A stretch of DNA of 64,000 nt from Lachnospiraceae bacterium AC2029 (GTDB lineage: Bacteria; Bacillota; Clostridia; Lachnospirales; Lachnospiraceae). Both the position numbers and the translations under genes were made by a program. The notes below the pieces were generated by a model. The model had not been told where the DNA came from. It made no database searches and was given only the letters and a program-made list of their open reading frames with translations. The stretch covers positions 3,122,001-3,186,000 of the forward strand of contig JNLK01000001.1 of assembly GCA_000703065.1 (NCBI GenBank), in the 5' to 3' direction. Shown here one piece after another: positions 27,123 to 38,500 of the stretch; position 1 is the first letter of the stretch; each line of letters opens with the position of its first letter.

Positions 27123-28175
27123 TTGAAGAAGTTAATAAGAGTGAGCATATTCCTTGTGCTTCTGGTGGCCGGCCTCTGGTTCCTGCAGCGGCTTCTGGTA
27201 CCGAAGTACATTTACGAGAACGAGGAGGGAGTTCTCTCCGCTGAGTATTATGACAATGCCGGAGACAATGATGTCCTTTTCATCGGCGACTGTGAGGTAT
27301 ACTCGAACTTTTCTCCCATCAAGCTCTGGGAGGATTACGGGATCACCAGTGTGATCCGCGGTACGCCGCAGCAGCTGATCTGGCAGTCCTATTACATGCT
27401 GGAGGATACGCTCCGGTATGAGACCCCGAAGGTTGTTGTGTACAATGTCTTCTCCATGCGGTATGATAAGCCGCAGAATGAAGCCTATAACCGTCTGACC
27501 CTGGACGGCATGCGCTGGTCCTCGGTGAAGAGTGACGCCATCAAGGCTTCCATGACGGAGGAGGAGAGCTATCTCAGTTACGTATTCCCGATCCTCAGAT
27601 TCCATTCCCGTTGGGATGAACTGACCGGTGAGGATTTTGAATATCTCTTCAGTTCCGAAAAGCTGTCCCATAACGGTTACGTGATGAGGGTGGATACCAA
27701 GCCGGTGGAAACCCTGCCGGAGCCGGTGCCGCTGGCGGATTACACCTACAGTGATATCGACTGGGAATATCTGGACAAGATCCGTGACTGCTGCAAGGAG
27801 CACGGGATCACACTGATCCTGATCAAGTCCGCCTCTTGTTATCCCTACTGGTTTGATGAGTGGGATCAGCAGATCAAGGAATATGCCGAGAAGAATGATC
27901 TCACCTATGTGAATTTCCTGGAGCATGCGGACGAAACCGGGATCGACTATACCACCGATACCTACGATGCGGGTCTGCACCTGAATCTTTCCGGTGCGGA
28001 GAAGTCCAGTGCCTGGTTCGGTAAAATCCTGCAGCAGCAGCCGGGGATCACGGACCGGAGAGGAGACGCGGAGCTGGATGCCAAATGGCAGGAGAAGATC
28101 GAGTTCTATGAGTCCATGAAGGACTCCCAGGAGAAGCAGCTGGAGGAGACCGGAGCCGTTACCAGCTTCCGGTGA
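27123..28175 (+). CDS. Membrane-anchored SGNH-like (DltD-like) transfer protein
   Basis: A 350-residue protein with one N-terminal TM (VSIFLVLLVAGLWFLQRLL) and an extracytoplasmic SGNH-hydrolase-like domain. Block I reads FIGDCEVYSNFSP: the position usually held by the Ser nucleophile is C57, next to D56. The late block DAGLHLNLSGAEK supplies the expected Asp282/His286 pair. By position it is the DltD counterpart that would finish acyl transfer outside the membrane. The start is a TTG at 27123 with AAGGAGG nine bases upstream. The Cys replacement is the odd point; I have an impression that close relatives share it, which I cannot verify here. Confidence 0.8.
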   Translation: MKKLIRVSIFLVLLVAGLWFLQRLLVPKYIYENEEGVLSAEYYDNAGDNDVLFIGDCEVYSNFSPIKLWEDYGITSVIRGTPQQLIWQSYYMLEDTLRYETPKVVVYNVFSMRYDKPQNEAYNRLTLDGMRWSSVKSDAIKASMTEEESYLSYVFPILRFHSRWDELTGEDFEYLFSSEKLSHNGYVMRVDTKPVETLPEPVPLADYTYSDIDWEYLDKIRDCCKEHGITLILIKSASCYPYWFDEWDQQIKEYAEKNDLTYVNFLEHADETGIDYTTDTYDAGLHLNLSGAEKSSAWFGKILQQQPGITDRRGDAELDAKWQEKIEFYESMKDSQEKQLEETGAVTSFR

Positions 28176-28213
28176 TTTAGTATTCTATACGTTAATATAA
28201 GGAGGAAACAAAC

Positions 28214-28780
28214 GTGAAGAAGTTGAGAGTATTGGCACTTACATTGTCCCTGCTGCTGGTGGCAACAGCCTGCGGTAACAAGGATTCGGCCGGCGAGAGC
28301 ACCACAGCGGCTCCGGCATCGGCAGGTACCGAGGCGGCCAAGGAGACCACGGAGGCAGGTACCGAGGCGAAGGCTGCAGCAGATGACAGCTGGGTATTCA
28401 AGAAGGGTGACGTGACCATCGCCATGGATGCTCCGTCGGATGATATCATCAAGGCGCTGGGTTCCTATCAGAATACCTTTGAGGCTCCCAGCTGTGCATT
28501 TGATGGAATGGACGTGGTATATTCCTATCCGGGATACGATGTATATGCATATACGGCAGGCACGGAGAAGAAGATCAGCGGCGTTGTGCTCAGGGATGAT
28601 ACGGTTACAACACCGGAGGGGATCTTCATCGGATCCGATCAGGCATCTGTGGAAAAGGCATATGGCAAGGTGGAAGACGGTGCAAACAATCTGACACTGA
28701 AGAAGGGAAACTGCCAGCTGCTCATCATTTTCAAGGACGGGGTGGTATCCTCCATCCAGTATTCACTGGCAACCGAGTAA
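28214..28780 (+). CDS. Lipoprotein of unknown function
   Basis: A 188-residue lipoprotein starting at GTG 28214, eight bases after AGGAGG. The lipobox is ATAC followed by GNKDS. A low-complexity Ala/Thr/Glu linker (residues ~25-60) follows, then a compact beta-rich domain of ~120 residues (VTIAMDAPSDDIIKAL to IQYSLATE) of no family I can name. It is the last gene of the Dlt-like operon, 38 bases after the SGNH-like gene, so it may assist surface modification from the outer face of the membrane. Confidence 0.75.
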   Translation: MKKLRVLALTLSLLLVATACGNKDSAGESTTAAPASAGTEAAKETTEAGTEAKAAADDSWVFKKGDVTIAMDAPSDDIIKALGSYQNTFEAPSCAFDGMDVVYSYPGYDVYAYTAGTEKKISGVVLRDDTVTTPEGIFIGSDQASVEKAYGKVEDGANNLTLKKGNCQLLIIFKDGVVSSIQYSLATE

Positions 28781-28803
28781 TGTCGGCAACGCACAGAAAT
28801 TGA

Positions 28804-28832
28804 TTGAAAACGATGTGCAAAATTGATACAAT
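28804..28832 (+). promoter_or_regulatory. Sigma-A-type promoter of the LURP-one-related gene
   Basis: TTGAAA (28804-28809), 17-bp spacer, TACAAT (28827-28832), 48 bases before the start codon. Confidence 0.7.
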
Positions 28833-28880
28833 AGACGTTAGGGAAGAAGGCCCTGCAGAATAAGTATTGGGGAGATTACT

Positions 28881-29381
28881 ATGGCACAGCTTTTTATTAA
28901 GGCGCAGGATCTGGAGGAGTACGATTCCGTAAAGGTCTTCAATGAGCGCGGCAAGCAGGTTTATTACACCAAGGATGACTTTATTGCAACCGGTCACCGG
29001 ATCAAGATCTTTCTTGCCGACACCATCAGTGAGTGTGCATATGTACAGGAGAAGTATGACCGTCTGGGTTCCAAGCGGTTTGAGTTCTGTGCGAGAGATA
29101 AGTTCGGTACCATCGAACGGGATCCCATGTCCCGGCAGCAGCGTTACATCGTTGATTATGAAGAGGGCTGGGAGATCGTCGGAGACGGCGTGGGATGGAA
29201 TTACACCGTATACCGCGGAGCACTTCCTGTCATGCGTGTGAAGTGTGAGAAATATTTGATCCCCGGACAGGCGCTGAACCTGGCGGAGACCTATATCCTG
29301 CAGTTCGACAGCGATTCGGAGGTTCTGGTAGGCCTGGCGTTCGCACTTGCGGTCTACGCACTGAACAAGTATCGCTATTAA
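28881..29381 (+). CDS. LURP-one-related (tubby-like fold) protein
   Basis: A 166-residue cytosolic protein that fits the LURP-one-related family, a tubby/scramblase-like beta-barrel around a central helix. Typical segments are LFIKAQDLEEYDSVKVFNE at the start, IVDYEEGWEIVGDGVGWNYT in the middle, and the hydrophobic C-terminal helix SEVLVGLAFALAVYALNKY. Bacterial members are of unknown function and may bind lipids or act as folding scaffolds. It has its own promoter, and a 30-bp palindrome follows the stop. It is probably monocistronic. Confidence 0.75.
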   Translation: MAQLFIKAQDLEEYDSVKVFNERGKQVYYTKDDFIATGHRIKIFLADTISECAYVQEKYDRLGSKRFEFCARDKFGTIERDPMSRQQRYIVDYEEGWEIVGDGVGWNYTVYRGALPVMRVKCEKYLIPGQALNLAETYILQFDSDSEVLVGLAFALAVYALNKYRY

Positions 29382-29398
29382 ACTGAACATGACAGAAA

Positions 29399-29462
29399 CA
29401 TGACAGAGGGACAGGTCCCGTGTCACATTTTCATGTGACACGGGACCTGTCCCTCTGTCATG
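29399..29462 (+). repeat. 30-bp perfect inverted repeat
   Basis: 29399-29428 pairs without mismatch with 29433-29462 around a four-base loop (TTTC). The arm contains GGGACAGGTCCCGTGTCAC. There is no T run, so it is not a standard terminator, although it may still end transcripts or protect a 3' end. The palindromic GGGACAGGTCCC core resembles hairpins seen in dispersed REP-type repeats of Clostridia, by recollection only. Confidence 0.85.
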
Positions 29463-29469
29463 CTAGTGG

Positions 29470-29498
29470 TTGCAGTTTCGCATGAGATGTGATAAAAT
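29470..29498 (+). promoter_or_regulatory. Promoter of the giant adhesin
   Basis: TTGCAG (29470-29475), 17-bp spacer, TAAAAT (29493-29498), just after the 30-bp palindrome and 76 bases before the start. Confidence 0.65.
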
Positions 29499-29526
29499 TT
29501 ATGTTAACTATACGATAAAATAGGGG

Positions 29527-29551
29527 GAGTTTCCCCGTTTTGGGGAAACTC
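29527..29551 (+). promoter_or_regulatory. 10-bp hairpin in the adhesin 5' leader
   Basis: GAGTTTCCCC (29527-29536) pairs perfectly with GGGGAAACTC (29542-29551), loop GTTTT. It ends about nine bases before the ribosome site, so it could stabilise the transcript or influence translation. There is no T run. Confidence 0.55.
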
Positions 29552-29573
29552 ATCCTGAAAAAGGAGAATGCGT

Positions 29574-32500
29574 ATGAGTAAAATGAGTTGGAGAAGGAAG
29601 ATCGCGATCGTGATGGCAGTGCTGATGGTTCTGTCAGTCCTTCTGCCCGGCTCCGGTTCCACACGGGACTACGAGGCGGAGGCTGCGGAAGCGCACGACA
29701 TCACGGGAAATCTGGGCGTACCGGAGGGAAGCACAGCTTCACCGGTGGAGCTTTTTGGTGAAGGAAGCTCCACACCGAAAGAGGTGGCCTGGGAGATCAG
29801 TAAGGAAAATGAGTACGAGATGCATGTGCATTTCACGGAGGACAGTGATTCTGCGTCCAGTCAGTTTATCATGAACGAGGATGACTGTAGCTTCACCTAT
29901 ACCCTTCCTCAGGGCGTCAATATCCAGAGCCTTACGGATGGAGGTAATCTGACCATCGTTGTGGACGGGGCAAATGAGATCACCGGAACGACATACAGTT
30001 TTGACCCGAACAATCCGCGGGTGATCACCGGTACATTTGCCAACGACGATATTCTTCGATCTGCGCCGAATGTTCAGTTCTATCTTTCCTTTAAGGTGAA
30101 ATTTGATGAAGGCCTAAGTGAGCTTGATTTCGGAAACGGTGTCAAGATCCCGGTGGTGTACAGCGATACGCCGAAGGTAACGGCACAGAAGACCGGTTCC
30201 TATTCCACGGAGGATGGGAAGGCTCATTTCGAAGTGACCGTGGATTCCACCTATACAAATAACAACGTTCATGTGAAGGACAGTCTGACAGGTACTGCCT
30301 ATAAGAGCGGCAGTCTGACCATCGACTCCATAACCATGAACGGTTCTTCGTATGCTCCCGCATCCCAGTCCGTAACGGATATGGGCTTTGATGTGAATCT
30401 GGGAACCATGACGAACGGGCAGAAGGCAGTGATCCGTTATTCCGTGGATGTGGATTATGAGAAGCTCGCAGCCGACGGAACCGCAGCGGAGACGGAGAAC
30501 CTGGTTACCGTTCCGACGGATGAGAATCCGGATCCGGATCCCGTACGTTACAATCTGGAGCATAAGATCAAATATGGAAGCATCAGCAAGTCAGGAGAAA
30601 AGGGAACTACAGATTCAGACGGAGTAGCCACCGTTAATTATAAGGTTACCTACAACGACAACTGCCTGGCTCCGATGAAGGGTGTGACCCTTACGGATAA
30701 GATCACGGATAACTATCAGACCTATTCGGATCCCATGAGTGTTACCATCAAAAGATATGCAAAGAACGGAAGCCTCGTATCTTCGCAGGATGTTGCTGTC
30801 AATGTGAGCGCGGATAAGAAGCAGTGGACATATCAGCTGGATGATAACGATGTCTATAAGTACGAGATCACCTACAGTGCGACCGTTGATACGGATGACG
30901 TTCCGTCTCTGGGACAGGTGAGCAATACCATTGAAGACAATAAGGGCAGAAAAAGCGGAACCTCCGTTACGGTAGGTCCGGACGAGCTGCATGTTGTAAA
31001 AGAGTATACGAAGGTGAATTTTGCTGACAGAGAGATCACCTGGAATGTGGCCGTCACGGTTCCGGAGGAAGGCTTTCAGGCAGGGACGACCGTGACCGAT
31101 ACACTTCCGAAGCAGTGGATCACCGATCATGATGCGATAGAGGGACTGGTAGCCGGCAGTCTGTCCGTAATCGATGATGCAGGCTTAACACTGCAGTATT
31201 CACTTACCGAAAATGACACGAACTTCGTTCTTACCTTTGCGAACGGGGTAGCAAATCCTTCCGGAACCGAGAAGACTTTCGTTCTGGAGTATAAGACAAA
31301 GATCGACGAAGACTGGTATGCGGCTTCTCTGAACCAGTCCTATCTTCAGGATCACACCAACCGGGTGAGAGTGGTCAGCGGAAATCGGATCGGAGACGGG
31401 GACAGTACCGTAAGGGTCGTACCGCCGACATTGAAGAAGACGTCAAAAGGAAAGGAAGACTATGCCTATGCATCGGAGTATCCGGTCTATCGTTTTGACG
31501 TGGTCGTAGGAAATCCCACCTTCCCGCTTGTGATCCAGGACACCTTTGATCCGGATCTGGAGCTGGTGACAGTTCAGCAGTATACCTGGGACGATAAAGC
31601 ACCGCGGGTATATGTGGGGAATCAGTTTGATCAGAGCCAGAACCCTTCCGGCGCGGAGTCCTACGTTCCTGCAGAGAACATCACAACAGGAAACGGAACA
31701 TTTACCATTACACTGGATGACAGCTATCAGGAGGCTGCCCATAATTATTATCGTATAACTTATCTTCTGAGGATCAGGGACGCGGCAGCCTATAAGCGTC
31801 TGGCGCAGAAGCTTGCGGATCAGATGGCGAGGGATCCCTCGAAGAAGACATGGAAGCTTTACAACACAGTGGATGTGAACGGAGCTAATCAGACGGTCTC
31901 CTTTGACTTTGAGGATGTTCCGGTGGAAAAATCCGTGGATCTCAGCAATGTAGTGGATGACGGATCAGGTATCGATCTTTATACGGCTACACCGAAGTAT
32001 ACCATCGTTCTGAACCCGCTGGGGCTGAAATTGAATAACGGAAAGAAGATGGACGCAACGGACACCTTCTCGAATCTTGCTCTTCAGTACGGATCGATCA
32101 ATATTCAGCCGGACAACCTGGGGATCACCTGTGATGCCAGCGGAAATGTGCTGACGATCATGAATATCCCGGATGAAACGCCGGTTACGATTTCCTATGA
32201 TTCACATATCTCCGGAGACAAGGATGCTTCCGGAAATATCACGTATTCGAACACATTTGAACTGAACGGACACAGCTCCACCGTGACCAAGACCTCGAAG
32301 GTGAAGCAGGAAGCTGCAGGAACCGGATCCAGATATCACATCATCGTGTACAAGTATCTGGCCGGAGACCTTCAGACCAGGATTCCGGGGGCAACCTTCG
32401 GACTGTATGATGCAAATAAGGAACCGATCCAGTGGAATTCCGGCGCCCATGCGGGACAGAATGTTGAATTCACCACGGGCCTCGGAGGTAATTTCACCCT

Positions 32501-35500
32501 CAGCTCCGATGACGTCGAGCTTTATACCAATACGAAGTACTATATCAAGGAACTGAAGGCACCGGCAGGATATGTACTGAAGAATACCTGGTATGAGTTC
32601 AAGATCATAAAGGGAACCAATCCGGATTACGAGCTCTTCGAATACCGGAACGGAGACATGATGAAGATCCGGAATGAGAAGCCGGGCGTAACCTTTACCA
32701 AGGTGGATCAGGATGATAAGCCTCTGGCAGGTGCGGAGTTCACACTGTACAGTGAGGATATGACTCCGCTGAAGACCTGTATCAGTACAGAAGAGGGTAC
32801 GGTTGAATTTACGGATCTTACCATTGCTGCAACAGGGGATACGATCTTCTATATCAAGGAAACCAAGGCACCCTCTGCGGATTATGCATTGGATCCGACG
32901 AAATACGAGCTCAGTTATTCCCGGGATGCAGAGGGAAATATCGTAGCAAAGAAGAATGACCTGAAGGATAAGAGCTATAAGGTCAAGAACACAAAGGGAG
33001 AATACGGAACCATTTCCGTTTCAAAGGATCTGACTGTTTCAGGAACATCGGATCCGGCGACGATCGCAAAGGTGAAGGATCAGGCCTTCGATGTGAACCT
33101 GGCTCTGACGGCTCCTGCAGGAGCTTCGATCCCGGGTACCTTATCCGCGAAGATCTCAAAGACCGGAAGCGAAACAAGAACTGTTACGGTCAACATGAAT
33201 CAGGGCGTGGGAACTATCTCCCTGAAGGCAGGAGAGACCGCAAGCATTTCCGGCCTTCCCGCCGGAACCACGGCGGTCGTGACCGAGACAAAGGATACCT
33301 CCCTGGAAACAAAGGGATATACCTATGATACAGTTGCTGTCGGAAACGGATACAGCAGAACAATCACGAAGAATTTGGGTTCAAGCGTGGTGCTCTGGAA
33401 CGGCTATACCATGCCGAGGACCTCGCTCAAGGTAACAAAGAAATGGGCCGAAGACAGTAAATTCATCAATCAGAGACCGGACTCCGTCGAGGTTCAGCTG
33501 AAGAACGGCAATACGAATGTAGGCGAACCGGTGAGCCTGACAGCAGCAGAGAACTGGACCTATATCTGGAGCAGGCTGCCGAAGTATGATGCCGAGCTGA
33601 AGGAGATCAGCTACAGTGTGGTTGAAACCGACGGCAGCATCAGAGAGCTTTCCGCGAGATACACGAGCGGAGCGCCTGTGGAGGTTCAGGCAACAACGAC
33701 CGACAAGGCATTTGAGATCACCAATACGGCCAGAACGGGAAGTCTTGTGGTGGACAAGAACTTTGTGATTCCGGCAGGGACAACGGTTCCTGCATCCGCA
33801 TACAACGGACTGCAGTTCCAGCTGAAGAAGCAGGGAACCGTGATCGAAACCTTCACCTATGCCAATATCGTTCGGGCGAAAGCTTCAGGCAAGGACGGGT
33901 ATGAGATCCATGAGCTTCAGCTTGGTGACGATTATGAGCTTGTAGAGACAAATGCGGATGGACTGCTTGCCACATACAACCTGGTGCTGGATGAGGCAAA
34001 TTCCGATCTGGATCTGACCGGCATCAAGATCGAGGAAGGCCAGGAGACAAAGGCAGACCTGACGAATACCTACGTGGCCATGAAGGGCGGTATTGCACTG
34101 AAGGCCTATAAGACGGTAGACGGAGATGCTCCGGAAGCAGGCGGTAAGTACGACGGTAAGTTCACCTTCCAGCTGCAGGAGACCACAGCGGGAACAGTTC
34201 CGGATAGGCTGTCTTCAGTCATGAGCAAGACCAACGTGGCAGGCAAGGTAAACTTCAACGCCATCAGCTATACGGCACCGGCGGTACATACCTATAAGAT
34301 CACGGAAGCGCCTGTGGATGCATCCACGTACGTAAATGTAGATGAGACACAGTACCTTGTGACCGTTACGGTTACGGAGGACCCTTCGGACAGGTCGAAG
34401 CTGGAGGCAGAGGTTACGAATGTAACGAAGAAGGCTCCGGACGGAACAGAGACAACAGTGGATTACGGGGACGGATTGGGGATCACCTTTGACAATACCG
34501 TTATTACAACATCACTTTCCGTGACAAAGACCGTGGTCAGTGACATTGCTTCTGATAAGGACCGGGAGTTCTCGTTTACCGTGACCCTGAGCGACAGGTC
34601 CATCCGCGGAACCCACGGGGATATGACCTTCATAAATGGTGTGGCAGAATTTAAGCTGAAGGATAGGGAGACAAAGGTGGCTACGGACCTTCCAATCGGT
34701 GTGGATTACACCGTTGAGGAGGATGATGAACTGGGATTTACTTCGGAATGTCCGTCAAGTACGGGAACCACAGCCACTGCAGGAAATACAGTGACCTTTA
34801 CCAACACAAGGCAAACGGGAGATCTGGTCGTAAAGAAGACGGTGGATTCCGATATACTCAGGGATCATGATAAGAAATTTGATTTCACGGTTACATTGCT
34901 GAACATTGCTCTGAACGGAACCTTCGGTGAAATGACCTTCACGAACGGTGTCGCCACATTCTCGTTGAAGGACGGAGAAACCTGTACAGCCACGGGGCTT
35001 CCTGTAGGGGACTGGTATACAGTCGAGGAGGCAGAAGCAGCCGGCTTTGTTACAACATATCAGAATCATAACGATAATTCTGTGAATCCGTACGGAAGGA
35101 TTGTTGAAGGGCAGAACGGTGTAACGGTAACCAACACGAAAAGACCTTCAAAGATCGGTTGGCGGGAGACAGCAACTAAGTATGTGGATGGCAATAGGAT
35201 TGTAGAGGGTGGTCCGTATGACGGAAGGTTCACCTTTACCCTTACCGAGACAACGACGGGGGATGTGCCGGACAAGCTGACAGCTCCTCAGAGAAAGAAG
35301 AATACGGGAAGTACTGTAATCTTCGATCATGTTGGGTATACCCAGGAGGGCGTTCATACCTATGAATTTGCCGAGGAGCCCTTTGAGGCGGATGATGTTG
35401 AATATGATCCCACGGTCTATACAGCGACGGTCGAAGTAACTGAGGAGGACGGACGGCTCCATACAGAGTGGTCATGGACCAAAACAACTCCCGAAGGAAC

Positions 35501-38500
35501 CGAACCAATCTCTCCCGGTATGAGATATTTTATAGACTTCAATAACAAGACCAAGAAAGCCGTACATTACAGGCTCAGAGCAAAGAAGGAGGCGGAAGGT
35601 CTTAAGGCGGACAACTTTGGCTTCAGGCTGGAGCGCCTGAATGCAGATGGTACCGCGGACAGTACATTTACACCGGTTACCGCAAGGAATGCGGCAGACG
35701 GAAAGGTTGACTTTGGGGTGTTCTTTACCTCACAGAAGGAGGAGACCGTATACTATCACATTTCCGAGACGGATGTGGATGAGACTACGTCAGTGAGTCC
35801 GGAGGACGGATACTATATCCGGACCGTGACCACCTATGACAGCAATTATGGCTTATATCAGGTTAAGCTTTACAGGTTTGCGGAGAATGCAACACCGGGA
35901 ACCGGTTTCCCCGTTGAGACGAACTGGACGGAAGTGACAGGCGGAGATCCGGCCGAATTTACATTTGAGAATACGTCCAAAATGCAGATCCAGAAGAGAG
36001 ATGCGGACGGGCCGCTGGCAGGTGCCGTGCTGGAGATCTACGAGGGTACGGAGGCTCAGGGTACGGCTGTACGGAGCTTTACCTCCGGAACCACACCGGT
36101 TACGGTGACAGAGCTTAAGTACAATACGGTCTATACGCTGCATGAGGCACAGACTCCGAATCAGGATTATCTTGAGGCCGAGGACATTTATTTCATGATC
36201 CGACCGGACGGAGTATATCAGCTGGCAGACGCAACGGATACAGAGGGCACAAAGGTCAATAACGGACTCCTCACCATGATCGATACCAAGAGAGGTGAGG
36301 CACTTCCGAAGGAGATCAGTGCAGAGCTGACGAAATCACACGAGGACATTTACGGTGAGGCAGTACAGCTTACAGCCGGAGAATATGCGTTCAGCATGAC
36401 GGCACTTTCCTACGGCGGCGTTCTGGATCAGGATGCGACACGTGTTCCGAAGACCGTAAAGAATGCGGCAGACGGTACCGTGACCTTCGGACCGCTGACC
36501 TACCTTTCAACGGATGCAGGAAAGACATATGCTTATCTGGTGAAGGAGACGGATCCGGCTGCAGATACCGCGTCCATGGATATGGATGAAACGCAGTACA
36601 TCCTGGTGGTTACGGTTGACAAGGTGATCGGTACGGACACGGATTACGAGCTGGTACTTGCAAAGCAGTGGTATAAGGCACCGACAGGCACGGAAGCGGA
36701 CATTCAGCTGGAGAACAGAGTGGATGAGGCAGATGTGAAGCTGGTGAATAAGGACCGTTCCGGAATCCTGAAGATCACAAAGACCATCAAGGGAGATGTG
36801 ACACCGGAGGAGGCAGCTGGACAGCTGCAGTTCACTGTGACGGATGAGAACGGAAAGGTTCTGGTTATTAAGGACGGAACTACTGAGAAGAGACTTGAGA
36901 AGCTGATCCTTGATAAGGACTTCACGAAGGCAGGGGATGTATATGAGCTTGAGATCAAGGTTCCTGCCGGACAGAAGTATATCGTATCCGAGGTGATCTA
37001 TGATGTGGATGGCGCAGTCCTGACACAGGTGACCGGAAACGGTGTAGCATTGGAGAAGAAGGACGGCATTTACTCCATGACCACGGATACGGTACAGCCG
37101 GGCACAACGCCGACCGCAGCGGATTATGAGAATACCTACAAGAAGGGTAAGCTGGTGATCACGAAGACCATCAAGGGAGATGTGACACCGGAGGAGGCTG
37201 CAGGTCAGCTGGAGTTCACCATCACAAATGAGACGACAGGCGAGCAGGAAGTGGTGAATCTCTCAGAGTTTAAGTTCGACAAGGAGACCGGAATCTACAC
37301 CTACGAGATCGATGCAAAACCGGGCGATGTTTACAGCGTGACAGAGACGGATTATGATGTGGACGGAGCGATCCTGGAAACCGTAACGCATAAGGTCATG
37401 GGTGCAGAAGTGGAAGAGGGCGCGACCGCAGACGGAATCGTCATCAGCTCCACGGAACAGACCAGAGTCGATTTCGAGGATGATTACAAGGACGATGAAG
37501 GAGTGATCCATTTCAGCAAGTTCGGATACAGCAGCGAGCTTTGCTCCGCCACACCGGACGCAACCGCTGAACTGGCAGGCGTTACCTTCCGGGCTGAGAA
37601 GACGGATGATGCTACGGTTTATGCAGATGCAACCAGCGACAGCAAGGGACAGGTAGTATTTAAGAAGCTTCCGGCAGGTACCTATAAGGTATACGAGATC
37701 GATGCACCTGAGAATGTGATCCTGGATAAGACCGTATATTACGCGGTGATCAGGAACGCTTCCTTTGAAGGGCTTACGGACAAGGACGGCAAGAAGATCG
37801 AGAAGGGCCGGATCATCAATGATGTATACCGGGCGGATATTGAATTCACCAAGGTAAGCGAGCTGGATACCGATGAGACGCTGGCGGGTTCCACGTATTA
37901 TCTTTACAAGGAAGCCAAAGACGGTTCGACGGTTAAGGTTGCAGAGGCATCAACGGATGCGAACGGAAAGATCGTCTTCCGCGGCGTACTGACTGATGTG
38001 AAGTATACGGTTAAGGAAGTAATATCACCTGACGGATACTATGTATCTGAGAATCCGATCACCATCGGCTTCAAGGTAGAAGAGGATGAATCCGGTAAGA
38101 AGAAGGTAGTTGTTGATGAGGATGTCTTCAATGACGGTGACAAAACCGTGGTTGTCGATAAGGACGGCAATATCACCTGGCTGGAGCCGGAGGTTGTGGT
38201 TTCGGTATCCAAGGTTGATCAGAACGGAGCCTTCGTCAGCGGAGCAACCCTTCGGATCGAGGATCTGGACGGAAATGTAGTGATCCCCGAGTGGGTGACC
38301 ACAGGAGAAGCCTACACCATCAAGGGAAAGCTGGCCGCAGGTCAGAGTTACAGACTTGTGGAGGTGAAGGCGCCGGACGGATATGAGGTCGCTGGTGCGA
38401 TCACCTTCAAGATCCCGGACGATCAGGTAAAGGCCGGTGAGACCAAGGCAGTGGAGATCAAGATGATCGACAAGAAGACCACGCCGCCGGATACACCGAA

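Noticed and set aside
25532-27211. 559-codon antisense frame over the MBOAT gene
   Set aside because: The MBOAT gene is clear; the antisense product is a His/Arg-rich shadow.
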